Shown: positions 8,508 through 16,603, numbered from the stretch's first letter. The stretch is 64,000 nt of DNA from Chloroflexota bacterium (GCA_005883575.1 VBFH01000023.1:248001-312000); one strand, 5' to 3'. Program-made: numbers and translations. Notes: generated from the letters alone by a model not told the origin.

Positions 8508-9065
8508 CTAGAGGCGCTCCAGGACGAGCGTGCGCTTCGAGGCATACTCGTGGTCGGACAGGAGGCCGTCCCGGTGCAGGCGCGTGAGCATGTCCATCTC
8601 CTCGAGCACGTCGAGCAGGGGGGCCATTGTGCGGCGCGCCAGGTAGGCGTCGGAGGCCGTACCGGCCTCCTCCCCACGTGCGTCGAACTCGCGCACGAAG
8701 AACAGCGCCTTGACCGCGGAGAAGGGAATCCCGAGCTTGCGGATCGGGCTGTCGCTCTGCTCCGCGTGCAGATGCAGCACCACCCCATAGCGGTGCCGTT
8801 CGAGTGTGCCGTCGAGATGGCCCCGCAGCACCTCGCCGTCGAGGAAGCGGATCGCCACCTTGCGCGTCGGCGTATCCGCGAGCTCCTTGTCGCGCTGGAG
8901 CTCGACCCACTTGACCGCCGTCAGAGGGATCCAGGCGGTCTCGTTGTTCTCGAGGCCACCTGCGTCATCGACCTCGACCAGGAAGTCGGGCTCGTCGAAA
9001 TCGAGATCGCGAGCGACCCCCTCGACGGTCTCGTCATCGAAAAAGCGCACGACTATCCTTGCCAT
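8508..9065 (-). CDS. Hypothetical protein with duplicated small beta domain and SHOCT-like tail
   Basis: 185 residues from ATG 9065. Two similar units follow each other: [19 protein letters not shown] (residues 4-22) and [18 protein letters not shown] (about 68-85), each followed by an acidic or hydrophobic strand, suggesting a duplicated beta domain. The last 30 residues ([19 protein letters not shown]) resemble a SHOCT-type short C-terminal helix pair. No enzyme motif is visible. It lies between an ECF sigma gene and pdxS on the same strand. Function unknown. Confidence 0.6.
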   Translation of the reverse strand: MARIVVRFFDDETVEGVARDLDFDEPDFLVEVDDAGGLENNETAWIPLTAVKWVELQRDKELADTPTRKVAIRFLDGEVLRGHLDGTLERHRYGVVLHLHAEQSDSPIRKLGIPFSAVKALFFVREFDARGEEAGTASDAYLARRTMAPLLDVLEEMDMLTRLHRDGLLSDHEYASKRTLVLERL

Positions 9066-9087
9066 TTCACACCTACTGTACTAACCC

Positions 9088-9870
9088 TCATCGGGCTTCA
9101 CTCCTGCGCTGTTCTTTGAGCCGCCGGCGCCCGATCCGGCGGGCGCATTTGGTGCACGAGGCGATGTGGTCGCGGACGGCTTCCGCCTGGGGGCGGCGCA
9201 ACTTGCCGGCGAGGTAGGGAGCCAGCAGGGGCAGCGCCTCTTCGTGGCTCAGCTCGCCCTCCCGCTGCGAGGCCAGATATTCCTCTTTGAATCGCAGCCG
9301 GGCTCGGTAGAGAAGCGTCTCGACCGCGCTCTCGGACATTTTGAGCGTGCGGGCGATCTGGCGGTAGCTCATGTCCTGGAGCTCACGAAGCGTTAGCACC
9401 AGGCGGTACTTCTCGGGCAGGCGTTGCGCCACCACCCAGACCTGGCGTCGGGTCTCGTTGGACTCCTGGACGAGCACCGGATCGAAGGCCTTGGCGGTCG
9501 AAGGTAGGTTCGACATGAGCTCGTCGTCTTCCTCTTCGGTCGTGCCATCGGCCCTGAGGTCGCGCTGCCGTCGCCGCAACTCGTCGTAGCAGAGGTTGCG
9601 CGCGACCGTGTGCACCCAGCCGCCGAAGTTGAACGACTCGTCTACCCGGTCCATCATCCGGAGCGCCTTCATGAACGTTTCCTGGGCGATGTCCTCGGCC
9701 AGGAGAGCGTCCCCCAGCTTCCGGCGCACGAGCCGGAAGATCGAGGCGACGTAACGACGGTGAAGCTCCTCGAAGGCGTGGATGTCACCGTTCCGATAGG
9801 CGCGGACGAGCTCCACGTCCGTCGGCTCCGGGGCCTGCTTGGCGGCAGACTGGCCCTCTACTTGTCCCAT
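9088..9870 (-). CDS. ECF RNA polymerase sigma factor with C-terminal zinc-finger (HC2-like) domain
   Basis: 260 residues. Region 2 is at about 25-95 (LAEDIAQETFMKAL, FNFGGWVHTVARNL) and region 4 at about 140-195 (MSYRQIARTLKMSESAVETL). Instead of ending there, the protein has 60 more residues with SHEEALPLLAPYLAGKL and DHIASCTKCARRIGRRR, a His-x3-Cys-x2-Cys arrangement like the zinc-binding anti-sigma domain (HC2). No separate anti-sigma gene adjoins it, so the sigma may carry its own regulatory domain; this is inference. The start overlaps the end of the glycerate kinase gene by 13 bases. Confidence 0.85.
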   Translation of the reverse strand: MGQVEGQSAAKQAPEPTDVELVRAYRNGDIHAFEELHRRYVASIFRLVRRKLGDALLAEDIAQETFMKALRMMDRVDESFNFGGWVHTVARNLCYDELRRRQRDLRADGTTEEEDDELMSNLPSTAKAFDPVLVQESNETRRQVWVVAQRLPEKYRLVLTLRELQDMSYRQIARTLKMSESAVETLLYRARLRFKEEYLASQREGELSHEEALPLLAPYLAGKLRRPQAEAVRDHIASCTKCARRIGRRRLKEQRRSEAR

Positions 9871-10991
9871 GAATGCCTGCGGCAGGCTACTACGGCGGCC
9901 CGCGTAAGCATCCTCTCTGGCTCATTTAGCGCCTGCTGAACGTCTTGTCCTTGCTCCGTCAGCGTCACGATCTCCGTGACGCCGGCCTCGTACAACGCCT
10001 CCCAGCCAGGGCCCTTGCCGCCGGCGAGCAGGAGCACCGGCACCCCCGCCTGGCTGGCCCGCTTTGCGACCTCGCCAGGGGCCTTGCCGTAGGCGGTCTG
10101 ATCGTCGACCCTGCCCTCACCGGTGATCACCAGATCGGCGCGTGACAGCCGGGCGTTCAAACCCGCGGCCTCGACCACGAGGGGCGCCCCCGGGACGAGA
10201 TCTGCGTCCAGAAAAGCAACCAGTCCCGCGCCCGCGCCTCCGGCGGCTCCCGCTCCCGGAATCGCCGCCACCTGGCGGCCGGGATCGCGCTCTATCACCT
10301 CGGCGTATCGAGCCAGCGCCTCGTCCAGCTCCTTGACGGCGGCCTCATCCGCCCCTTTTTGCGGCCCGTAGACCGCGCTGGCTCCCTGGGGGCCGGTGAG
10401 CGGGTTGGTCACGTCGCACGCGACGCGCACCTTGATCGCCTTCCATGCGCGATCCATTCCAGACACATCGATCGTGTGCAGCCGGCTCAGGGCGGCGCCT
10501 CCCCGTGGGAGGTCGCGGCGCTGAGCGTCCAGCAGCCGCGCTCCCAGGGCCTGCGCCATTCCCGCACCGCCGTCGTTCGTGGCTGAGCCGCCGATGCCCG
10601 CGATGATCTCCACAACCCCGGCGAGGCGCGCCGCCTCGAGGAGCTGGCCAAACCCATACGTCGATGTTCGCCGCGGGTCGCGCCGAGACTCGTCGATCAG
10701 AGTCAGCCCGCTCGCAGTCGCGAGCTCCACCACGCCGGTGCGCCCGGAGTCGATCAACCCATATCGAGCCTGCACCGAATCTCCAAGGGGCCCTTCCACT
10801 GTGGCGAACCGGTACTCGCCGTGGTTGGCGTCGACCAGCGCCTCGACGGTGCCGTCGCCGCCGTCCGCCACCGGAACCTCGACGACCTCGGCGTCAGGAA
10901 AAACCTCGCGAACCCCGCGAGCGATGGCTCCGGCGGCCTGGGACGCCGTCAGCGTTCCTTTGAAGGCGTTCGGGGCGACGACAACCTTCAC
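9858..10991 (-). CDS. glxK: Glycerate kinase (GarK/GlxK family)
   Basis: 377 residues from GTG 10991. It phosphorylates D-glycerate (the 2-phosphoglycerate product is usual in this family). Hallmarks: start KVVVAPNAFKGTLTA, the VADGGDGTVEAL segment, GIGGSATNDGGAGMAQALG, CDVTNPLTGPQGASAVYGPQ and ITGEGRVDDQTAYGKAP. The start is chosen because the protein then begins exactly at the conserved first strand; the longer frame upstream is Arg/Pro-rich and reads over a hairpin. A strong hairpin (10992-11011) covers the likely ribosome binding site. Confidence 0.93.
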   Translation of the reverse strand: MKVVVAPNAFKGTLTASQAAGAIARGVREVFPDAEVVEVPVADGGDGTVEALVDANHGEYRFATVEGPLGDSVQARYGLIDSGRTGVVELATASGLTLIDESRRDPRRTSTYGFGQLLEAARLAGVVEIIAGIGGSATNDGGAGMAQALGARLLDAQRRDLPRGGAALSRLHTIDVSGMDRAWKAIKVRVACDVTNPLTGPQGASAVYGPQKGADEAAVKELDEALARYAEVIERDPGRQVAAIPGAGAAGGAGAGLVAFLDADLVPGAPLVVEAAGLNARLSRADLVITGEGRVDDQTAYGKAPGEVAKRASQAGVPVLLLAGGKGPGWEALYEAGVTEIVTLTEQGQDVQQALNEPERMLTRAAVVACRRHSWDK

Positions 10992-11011
10992 GGGGGAGGC
11001 AGGCCTCCCCC
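10992..11011 (-). promoter_or_regulatory. Hairpin sequestering the glxK ribosome binding site
   Basis: In mRNA sense the 20 bases directly before the glxK GTG are GGGGGAGG, a CCTG loop, then CCTCCCCC: an 8-bp perfect stem. The only Shine-Dalgarno-like sequence (GGAGG) is in the 5' arm, so folding would hide it. Two further hairpins lie upstream in the same gap: arms 11017-11023/11031-11037 and arms 11073-11079/11085-11091. The last sits 21 bases after the ilvE stop and may end ilvE transcripts, although no T run follows. No known riboswitch is recognised. Confidence 0.5.
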
Positions 11012-11112
11012 ACGCGGCCCCCTCCGTTGCAGGGGGCGCCTGCCGGCGCTTGGAGAGACGACGTCCGGTGACGGCCGGAATGAATCCGGCCTGCGGACCG
11101 ACTCTGGGTTTT

Positions 11113-12078
11113 TTAGTAGACGGGGATCGTCCAGTCTTTGTACTTCGGAGTGTCGCCCCGGACGGCATTGAAGTAGATGTTCTGCAGCTCCTGCGTGAAC
11201 TCCCCCACCTTGCCATCGCCCACCGGCCGCCGGTCGACCTCGATCACGGGCGAGATCTGAGCACCGGTTCCGCAGAGCAGGAGCTCATCGCATGTGTAGA
11301 GCTCGGTGCGGTCGATGCTTCGCTCCAGCACCTCGAGATTCAGCTCGTCTCGGATGACCTTCATCAGCAGCTGCCGGGTCACTCCCTCGAGGATGTCGTC
11401 GGTCACCGGCGGAGTGACAAAAACACCGTCCTTGAGCATGAAGAGGTTTTCCGCCGAGCCTTCGGATACGTGACCGTCCATGGAAAGCACGATCGCCTCG
11501 TCGAAACCGCCCTCCACCGCCTCTGACTTCGCGAGCGCGGCCTGTGCGTAAGAGCCCGTGATCTTCGCTCGCGCGGGTAGCGCCTCATCTGGCACCCGAC
11601 GCCAGCTGCTGACCATGCAGCGGATGCCGGCCTCGACCTCTACGTACTTGCCAAAGGGAATCGCGTAGATGAAGAAGTTGCGGTCCAGGTTGTGCAGGCG
11701 GACGCCGATCTCTTCGCTCGACGTGTAGAGCAGCGGCCGCACGTAGACGTCGGACTTGAACTCGTTGCGACGAAGCAGGTCGAGCGTGAAGTTGACGAGC
11801 TCTTCGGTCGAGAAAGGCAGTTGCATCCGCATGACGTTGGCGGAGCGTCGCATCCGTTCGTAGTGCGCCGCGGGCTCCAGGAGGAAGAGCTGGCTTTGCT
11901 TCGGGTTCCAGTAGGCCCGGATGCCTTCGAAGACCGCGGTCCCATAGTGCAAGGCGTGGGTCATGAGGCCGAGCTTCACGTCGTTATAGCGTGCGAACTC
12001 ACCGTCGAAGAAGACCCACGTGTTGGGATGGGCCGCGGGCTTTTTCACCGCGGCCTTGGACCTGGTTTCCACACCCAT
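11113..12078 (-). CDS. ilvE: Branched-chain amino acid aminotransferase
   Basis: 321 residues from ATG 12078. A PLP enzyme of fold type IV that transfers amino groups between glutamate and the branched-chain keto acids. Visible: FFDGEFARYNDVKLGLMTHA, HYGTAVFEGIRAYW, the PLP Lys in RAKITGSYAQAALAK, and SEGSAENLFMLKDG followed by ILEGVTRQ. Length is normal. Upstream is a divergent gap with two strong hairpins; downstream is glxK. A D-amino acid aminotransferase or ADC lyase is less likely because of the full GIRAYW/SEGSAENLF pattern. Confidence 0.93.
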   Translation of the reverse strand: MGVETRSKAAVKKPAAHPNTWVFFDGEFARYNDVKLGLMTHALHYGTAVFEGIRAYWNPKQSQLFLLEPAAHYERMRRSANVMRMQLPFSTEELVNFTLDLLRRNEFKSDVYVRPLLYTSSEEIGVRLHNLDRNFFIYAIPFGKYVEVEAGIRCMVSSWRRVPDEALPARAKITGSYAQAALAKSEAVEGGFDEAIVLSMDGHVSEGSAENLFMLKDGVFVTPPVTDDILEGVTRQLLMKVIRDELNLEVLERSIDRTELYTCDELLLCGTGAQISPVIEVDRRPVGDGKVGEFTQELQNIYFNAVRGDTPKYKDWTIPVY

Positions 12079-12121
12079 TGAAGTAAGTGTATTTCCCTGT
12101 CCCGCCAGCAGGCGAAAAGTG

Positions 12122-12179
12122 CCCCGGTCGCGGAGCGACCCGGGTGGATGGACGCGCAGTCGACCTGCACCGTCCATCC
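12122..12179. promoter_or_regulatory. Two strong hairpins in the ilvE upstream (divergent) gap
   Basis: Arms GGATGGAC (12146-12153) and GTCCATCC (12172-12179) pair perfectly and enclose an inner GCAG/CTGC stem. Next to it 12122-12144 forms a second GC-rich hairpin (CCCGGTCGC with GCGACCCGGG, one bulge). Read toward ilvE, the second hairpin is followed by ACTTTTCGCC, so it could act as a terminator or attenuator in an ilvE leader. No leader peptide rich in Leu/Ile/Val is evident. Role is inferred only. Confidence 0.4.
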
Positions 12180-12189
12180 GTCATCTGTT

Positions 12190-12570
12190 ATGAATCGCGG
12201 CGTGAGCCTGTACGGCATCATCGCCGACCTTCGCCGCGAGCACCCCACACCGGCGGCGATGCAGACCCTGGACATGGTCGTCGCGGAGTTCGGCCGAACG
12301 CGTGACAACCTCAAAGAGGCGGTCGCGAACCTCGATGGCAAGGCCCTGCCTCCCGGTGGCAAGGCCGTCCTCGACAAGCTGGTCGAGCGAGCGCGCCAGG
12401 ACGGCGTCTATGACCTCGATTACGGACCCGATCCGTACGACAGGCCGGTCCCGGAGGCGTTGGACGAGGGAACCGCGGGCATCGGCGCCCTGCTCGCGCT
12501 GTCTTCCCTGGCTGGCGTGGCACTGGCCGTGGTGGCGGTGGTCGTCGGGCTGCGCGCGATCTTCGGCTAG
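12190..12570 (+). CDS. Small protein with one C-terminal membrane helix, unknown function
   Basis: 126 residues from ATG 12190 (GTG 12202 is possible). The first 90 residues are soluble, helical and charged (EFGRTRDNLKEAVANLDGK), followed by an acidic, Pro/Tyr-containing stretch (DLDYGPDPYDRPVPEALDE) and a single hydrophobic helix at the C-terminus (about 97-122) with ALLALSSLAGVALAVVAVVV. It looks tail-anchored. It sits seven bases before the YajQ gene on the same strand. No homologous family is recognised. Confidence 0.5.
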   Translation: MNRGVSLYGIIADLRREHPTPAAMQTLDMVVAEFGRTRDNLKEAVANLDGKALPPGGKAVLDKLVERARQDGVYDLDYGPDPYDRPVPEALDEGTAGIGALLALSSLAGVALAVVAVVVGLRAIFG

Positions 12571-12577
12571 CCAACCG

Positions 12578-13069
12578 GTGCCCGAGTATTCCTTCGACGT
12601 CGTCTCCGAGTTCAACCCCGCCGAGCTGACCAACGCCATCGACCAGGCTCGCCGCGAGGTGGGAACTCGTTTCGACTTCAAAGACACCGCGACCAGCTAC
12701 GACCATCGCGGCGACGTCATCGTGATCGAGTCCGCGAGCGAGGACCGCGCCCGAGCGGCGCTGCAAGTGATGCGCGAGAAGGCTGCGCGGCGGCAGCTCT
12801 CGCCCAAGCTCTTCCAGGCCGGCGATCCGAAGACCGTCGGCAAGGGCCGCGGACAGATCGAGGTCCGGCTGAACGCCGGCATCAACGACGACCTCGCCCG
12901 TGACCTCCGCAAGCGGATCCAGAACGTGTCGAACAAGGTCCAGGTCCGGATCCAGGGAGACCAGCTTCGGGTCGTGAGCAAGGACAAGGACACGCTGCAG
13001 GCGGTGATCAAGCTGCTTCGGGAAGCTGAAGACATCCCTGTACCACTTCAATTCACCAACTACCGCTAG
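12578..13069 (+). CDS. YajQ-family nucleotide-binding protein
   Basis: 163 residues from GTG 12578, the same length as E. coli YajQ. The start EYSFDVVSEFNPAELTNAIDQ, RFDFKDTATSY, the repeated small alpha/beta units and the end IPVPLQFTNYR are family hallmarks. YajQ-like proteins bind nucleotides, and in some species cyclic-di-GMP; which ligand applies here is unknown. Start chosen because it places the conserved PEYSFDVVSE at the N-terminus. Confidence 0.92.
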   Translation: MPEYSFDVVSEFNPAELTNAIDQARREVGTRFDFKDTATSYDHRGDVIVIESASEDRARAALQVMREKAARRQLSPKLFQAGDPKTVGKGRGQIEVRLNAGINDDLARDLRKRIQNVSNKVQVRIQGDQLRVVSKDKDTLQAVIKLLREAEDIPVPLQFTNYR

Positions 13070-13089
13070 CCGCGCGCTAGCTTCATGGC

Positions 13090-13791
13090 GTGGTCGTCAT
13101 CCCCGCCGTCGACATCCTCGGTGGGCGCTGCGTGCGATTGACGCAGGGCGATTACGAGCATCCGAAGGTTTACGCCGACGACCCGGTGGAGGTGGTCGAG
13201 ATCTTTGCGGCCGCGGGTGCGCGCCGGGTGCACGTTGTCGACCTCGACGCCGCGCGCGGCACGCCGAACAACCGCAGCGTGATCACGGCGATGCTGCGCG
13301 AGCCCGAGATCGAGCTCCAGGTCGCCGGCGGCGTGCGCAGCATGGAAGATGCCGACGCGCTCCTGGAGGGTGGCGCGCACTGGGTCGTAATGGGAACGAC
13401 GGCCGTACAGAACCCGCGCGTCTTTGAACGCTGCGCGCGGCGCCATCCCGGCCGAATCCTGGCGGCGCTCGACATCCGCGACAACCAAGCCGCGGTCGGC
13501 GGCTGGCTGGACACGGCGCCGGTGGTGATCGGCTCGCTCGTCGGCCGGTGGGACCGCCTGCCCCTCGCCGGCATCATCCTCACGTGCATCGACCGGGACG
13601 GCACCATGGCCGGGCCAGACGTCGAGACACTCTCCCGGGTACGCCGGATGACCGGCCTCGACCTGCAGTACTCGGGCGGGATTTCCTCGGTCGAGGACAT
13701 ACACCGGGCCATCTCCGCGGGGGCTCGGGCGGTGATCCTGGGTAAAGCGCTGTACGAAGGGCGGCTCACGCTCGAGCAGGCGCTGGCGTGA
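13090..13791 (+). CDS. hisA: Phosphoribosylformimino-AICAR ribotide isomerase (HisA)
   Basis: 233 residues, TIM-barrel. It isomerises ProFAR to PRFAR in histidine synthesis. Asp8 (PAVDILGG), the first phosphate site (QVAGGVRSMEDADAL), TCIDRDGTM with the second catalytic Asp, and the second phosphate site (YSGGISSVEDI, VILGKALYEG) are present. No other his gene is nearby, so this copy is isolated from a his operon. A dual HisA/TrpF (PriA) role cannot be judged by eye. The stop overlaps the next gene (GTGA). Confidence 0.9.
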   Translation: MVVIPAVDILGGRCVRLTQGDYEHPKVYADDPVEVVEIFAAAGARRVHVVDLDAARGTPNNRSVITAMLREPEIELQVAGGVRSMEDADALLEGGAHWVVMGTTAVQNPRVFERCARRHPGRILAALDIRDNQAAVGGWLDTAPVVIGSLVGRWDRLPLAGIILTCIDRDGTMAGPDVETLSRVRRMTGLDLQYSGGISSVEDIHRAISAGARAVILGKALYEGRLTLEQALA

Positions 13792-14180
13792 GGAGAGTCG
13801 CGCTGGTCGCGGTGGCGGCGCTGCTCATCGCCTGCGGCGGTCGCGAAGCCGCGGACGACCAGGGCCTGCACAAGGGCATCCAGGACAACACCAGTGGCGC
13901 CGAGGTGACGTTCGACGCCACCGTTCTCACTGATCCGGTCGAGAGCGGGGGGCACGAAAGGTTCGAGGTCAAGACATCGACCGGCGAGACGCTCGAGGTC
14001 GATCACAACACCACCCTTGCCGAATCGGTGCCCGTGCACAAGGGGGATGGGGTCGTCATCCACGGCCAGCTCTATATCGACCCCGGACCACGCTACGGCG
14101 TTCATTGCACGCACGCGCACACTTCGGGCGGATGCCCGAACCCCGGATGGATCGAGTACAACAACAATTACTACGAATGA
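13788..14180 (+). CDS. DUF3465-like lipoprotein
   Basis: 130 residues from GTG 13788, which overlaps the hisA stop by four bases. An N-terminal hydrophobic segment ends in a lipobox (LLIACGG, Cys16). The mature part resembles DUF3465 proteins: FDATVLTDP, HERFEVKTSTGETLEVDHN, KGDGVVIHGQLYI and VHCTHAHTSGGCPNPGWIEY. It is probably a small OB-like domain outside the membrane. Function unknown. Its stop overlaps the start of a 52-residue gene. Confidence 0.75.
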   Translation: MRRVALVAVAALLIACGGREAADDQGLHKGIQDNTSGAEVTFDATVLTDPVESGGHERFEVKTSTGETLEVDHNTTLAESVPVHKGDGVVIHGQLYIDPGPRYGVHCTHAHTSGGCPNPGWIEYNNNYYE

Positions 14181-14335
14181 ATCGCAGAGTGCGCCCCTCG
14201 CCGATCAGCTTCCTCCGCAACGCCATGGCGGGGTCATACGGCCCGCTTGGACGGTTGCGACTGATCGCTGACAACGTGCGGAGAAAGGCCGGCGGTCGTG
14301 GGTGCTGCGGCAACTACGGCGACCCCGGTTGTTGA
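14177..14335 (+). CDS. 52-residue basic peptide ending in a CCGNYGDPGC motif
   Basis: ATG 14177 overlaps the DUF3465 stop (ATGA), which argues for coupled translation. The peptide is basic (many Arg) with a hydrophobic patch (PISFLRNAMAGSYGPLG) and ends in a Cys cluster: Cys43, Cys44 and Cys52 in GCCGNYGDPGC. The ending looks like a metal-binding or modification site, but I cannot name a family. A gap of 56 bases separates it from the quinone oxidoreductase gene. Confidence 0.55.
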   Translation: MNRRVRPSPISFLRNAMAGSYGPLGRLRLIADNVRRKAGGRGCCGNYGDPGC

Positions 14336-14391
14336 ATGACGAAAGAGGAGGCCCGTGCGGCCGGTTTGATCAGGTAGGAGGAACTACTCTG

Positions 14392-15330
14392 ATGCATGCA
14401 GTCGTCTTCGAACGCAACGGCGGGCCCGAGGTGCTCGACTTTAAGGAGACGCCCGAGCCCTCGCCTCGCGATGGCCAGGTTCTGGTCGACATCGCCGCGA
14501 TCGGTGTGAACTTTCGCGACGTCTACGAACGCGAAGGCGCAGATTACGGCTCCAAGCCGCCCGCGATCCTCGGCGTAGAGGGCGCGGGGATGCTCGCCGA
14601 ATCGGGCGAACGGGTGGCGTGGATCGACGTTCCCCACAGCTACGCGGAACGGGTCGCGGCGGATCCTCGCAAGCTCGTACCCATCCCCGAAGGCGTGGCG
14701 ACCGACGTCGCGGCGGCGGCGCTGCTGCAGGGCTTGACTGCCCACTATCTCGCTCACGATTCGTACCCGATCCAGAAGGGGGATTGGGTTTTGGTTCACG
14801 CGGGAGCCGGTGGCGTCGGGCTGCTGCTGACCCAGATCGCCAAGCTGCTCGGTGGGCGCGTCATCGCCACCACCTCTTCTGAGGAGAAGGCACTGCTGGC
14901 CAGGGACGCGGGCGCCGACGAGGTGCTCAGCTACGAAGGTTTCGCCGAGCGCGCTCGCGAGATCACCGGCGGCGAGGGCGTCGCGGCCGTCTACGACGGC
15001 GTCGGGAAGACCACGTTCGCCGAAGGGTTGCTTGCGATCCGGCCGTTCGGCCGCATGATCCTTTATGGCGCAGCGAGTGGTCAGCCGGAACCGTTTCGGC
15101 TTCAGCTGCTCGCGAAGCATGGGTCGCTTTACGTGCAGCGGCCGACGGTGCAGACGTACACGCGCACCGCCGATCTCCTCCGCGACCGCGCACGCAAGGT
15201 TTTCGAGCTCGTTCAGCAGGGCAAGCTGAAGATCCGCATCGGGGCGAGGTATCCACTGCGCGAGGCGCGGCAGGCGCACATCGACGTGCAGGCGCGCAGA
15301 ACCAGCGGGAAGACCCTGCTGGTGCCCTAG
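14392..15330 (+). CDS. Zinc-independent quinone oxidoreductase (MDR superfamily)
   Basis: 312 residues from ATG 14392, with a good ribosome binding site (AGGAGGAAC, from 14377). NADPH-dependent reduction of quinones is the usual role. GroES-like N-half (IGVNFRDVYEREG, ILGVEGAGML) and Rossmann half (LVHAGAGGVGLLLTQIAKLLG, AYDGVGKTTFAEGL-like segment) are present; the zinc-binding cysteines of alcohol dehydrogenases are absent. The stop TAG shares a CTAG with the convergent SDR gene. Confidence 0.88.
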   Translation: MHAVVFERNGGPEVLDFKETPEPSPRDGQVLVDIAAIGVNFRDVYEREGADYGSKPPAILGVEGAGMLAESGERVAWIDVPHSYAERVAADPRKLVPIPEGVATDVAAAALLQGLTAHYLAHDSYPIQKGDWVLVHAGAGGVGLLLTQIAKLLGGRVIATTSSEEKALLARDAGADEVLSYEGFAERAREITGGEGVAAVYDGVGKTTFAEGLLAIRPFGRMILYGAASGQPEPFRLQLLAKHGSLYVQRPTVQTYTRTADLLRDRARKVFELVQQGKLKIRIGARYPLREARQAHIDVQARRTSGKTLLVP

Positions 15331-16082
15331 CGCCGGGCTCGGGTGGGTTTGCGTGCCACCGTCGTCACGTTGGCCTGAGCGACCGGGCGGACGACGATCT
15401 CGTCGATGTCGACGTGCGGCGGCCGGGTCACGACAAACACAACGCAATCCGCGACGTCCTCGGCGCTCAGAGGCTTGAGACCTTCGTACACCGCCTTGGC
15501 CGCCTTGTGGTCCCCGTGAAAACGGACGACGCTGAACTCCGTCTCCACCAATCCCGGGGCGATCTCCGTGATCCGGATCGGCTCGCCGTTGAGCTCCAGG
15601 CGCAGGGTTTTCGTGATCGCACGTACGGCGTGCTTGACCGCGGTGTAGCCGGCGCCGCCTTTGTAAACCTCAAACCCTGCGATCGACCCGATGTTGACGA
15701 TGTGTCCGTACTTGGCCTTTCGCAGGAGCGGCAGGCAAGCCCGCGTCATCCACATGAGCCCGAGCACGTTGGTCTTCCACATGCCGATCCACTCTTCGTC
15801 GACTGCCTCGGCCACTGGATTCAAGCCGAGCGCACCGCCGGCGTTGTTGACCAGCACGTCGATCCGGCCGAAACGCCTTGTCACCTGGCGAACGAATTCG
15901 CGAACGCTCTCTTCCTCGGTGACATCGAGCGGCAGAGCGACTCCCTCCTCGCCCGCCACCCGCTGGAGCCGTTCCACCCGCCGCGCGCCGACCACGATCC
16001 GGAAACCATGGCGCCCAAGAGCGATCGCGGTGGCGGCCCCGATGCCGGATGACGCCCCGGTGATCACTGCGACAGGTGCCAC
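15327..16082 (-). CDS. Short-chain dehydrogenase/reductase
   Basis: 251 residues from GTG 16082. Classical SDR: cofactor motif TGASSGIG at the N-terminus, NNAGG, catalytic Ser in NIGSIAG and Tyr/Lys in GYTAVKHAV. Arg residues after the second strand (GARRVERL) suggest NADP. It resembles YdfG/serine-3-dehydrogenase-like members but the substrate cannot be named. A longer start at 16127 adds a stretch without family similarity. The stop shares CTAG (15327-15330) with the facing oxidoreductase gene. Confidence 0.88.
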   Translation of the reverse strand: MAPVAVITGASSGIGAATAIALGRHGFRIVVGARRVERLQRVAGEEGVALPLDVTEEESVREFVRQVTRRFGRIDVLVNNAGGALGLNPVAEAVDEEWIGMWKTNVLGLMWMTRACLPLLRKAKYGHIVNIGSIAGFEVYKGGAGYTAVKHAVRAITKTLRLELNGEPIRITEIAPGLVETEFSVVRFHGDHKAAKAVYEGLKPLSAEDVADCVVFVVTRPPHVDIDEIVVRPVAQANVTTVARKPTRARR

Positions 16083-16144
16083 GTTCTCACCCCCGAGGTA
16101 AACGGTTGCAAAACCGACGCCGTCCAAGCGTAACCTAGGGAAAA

Positions 16145-16603
16145 GTGCTGGATGCGATCGTGGCGGTCGTGGTTGTCCTGCTTATCGCAGCCGGCGTGCT
16201 GGTGATGGTGGGACCTGGCTCCGTGATCCGAAGGATCAGAGCGGTGCGGAGGCCGACCCGGATCCGCGCCTTGTTCGAACCGGGGAAGCCGCGCGAGGTC
16301 GTGCCGCCGGCGCTCAACCAAAAGACGCAGCGTGTCCTCGTCGCTGCCGCGCGTCTGGCCAACTGGCTTCGTGCGCACGGCCACGAGGAAGTCGCTCGTG
16401 AGATCCGCAACGCGGCGGCGCGAACGGCAGGCAACGAGGCAGCAGGGCTGTATGCGCTGCAGACCACGCTGCGCAGAATTCGCGTCGTCAACATCTCGGA
16501 CTCCTCGTCGCAGGAGCGTTTGAAGGCGCTCGTCACCGAGCTGCGCACCGCCGTCCAGGATCGCTTCGAGCAGCTGGAGCTGCTGCCCTTCCGAAGGCCC
16601 TGA
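16145..16603 (+). CDS. Membrane-anchored helical protein, unknown function
   Basis: 152 residues from GTG 16145. One N-terminal hydrophobic helix (about 4-24, AIVAVVVVLLIAAGVLVM) followed by a basic stretch (VIRRIRAVRRPTRIR) and a charged, mostly helical domain (VLVAAARLANWLRAHGHEE, LKALVTELRTAVQDRF). Orientation by positive-inside rule would put the soluble part in the cytoplasm. No family recognised. Its stop overlaps the RidA gene start (CTGA). Confidence 0.55.
   Translation: MLDAIVAVVVVLLIAAGVLVMVGPGSVIRRIRAVRRPTRIRALFEPGKPREVVPPALNQKTQRVLVAAARLANWLRAHGHEEVAREIRNAAARTAGNEAAGLYALQTTLRRIRVVNISDSSSQERLKALVTELRTAVQDRFEQLELLPFRRP

Noticed and set aside
8464-8910. N-terminal extension of pdxS
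   Set aside because: The extension overlaps the neighbouring SHOCT-tailed gene in another frame and lacks PdxS similarity; GTG 8463 fits the family.
10992-11112. Known riboswitch (for example glycine) before glycerate kinase
   Set aside because: The hairpins are simple and none of the conserved core motifs of a known class are visible.
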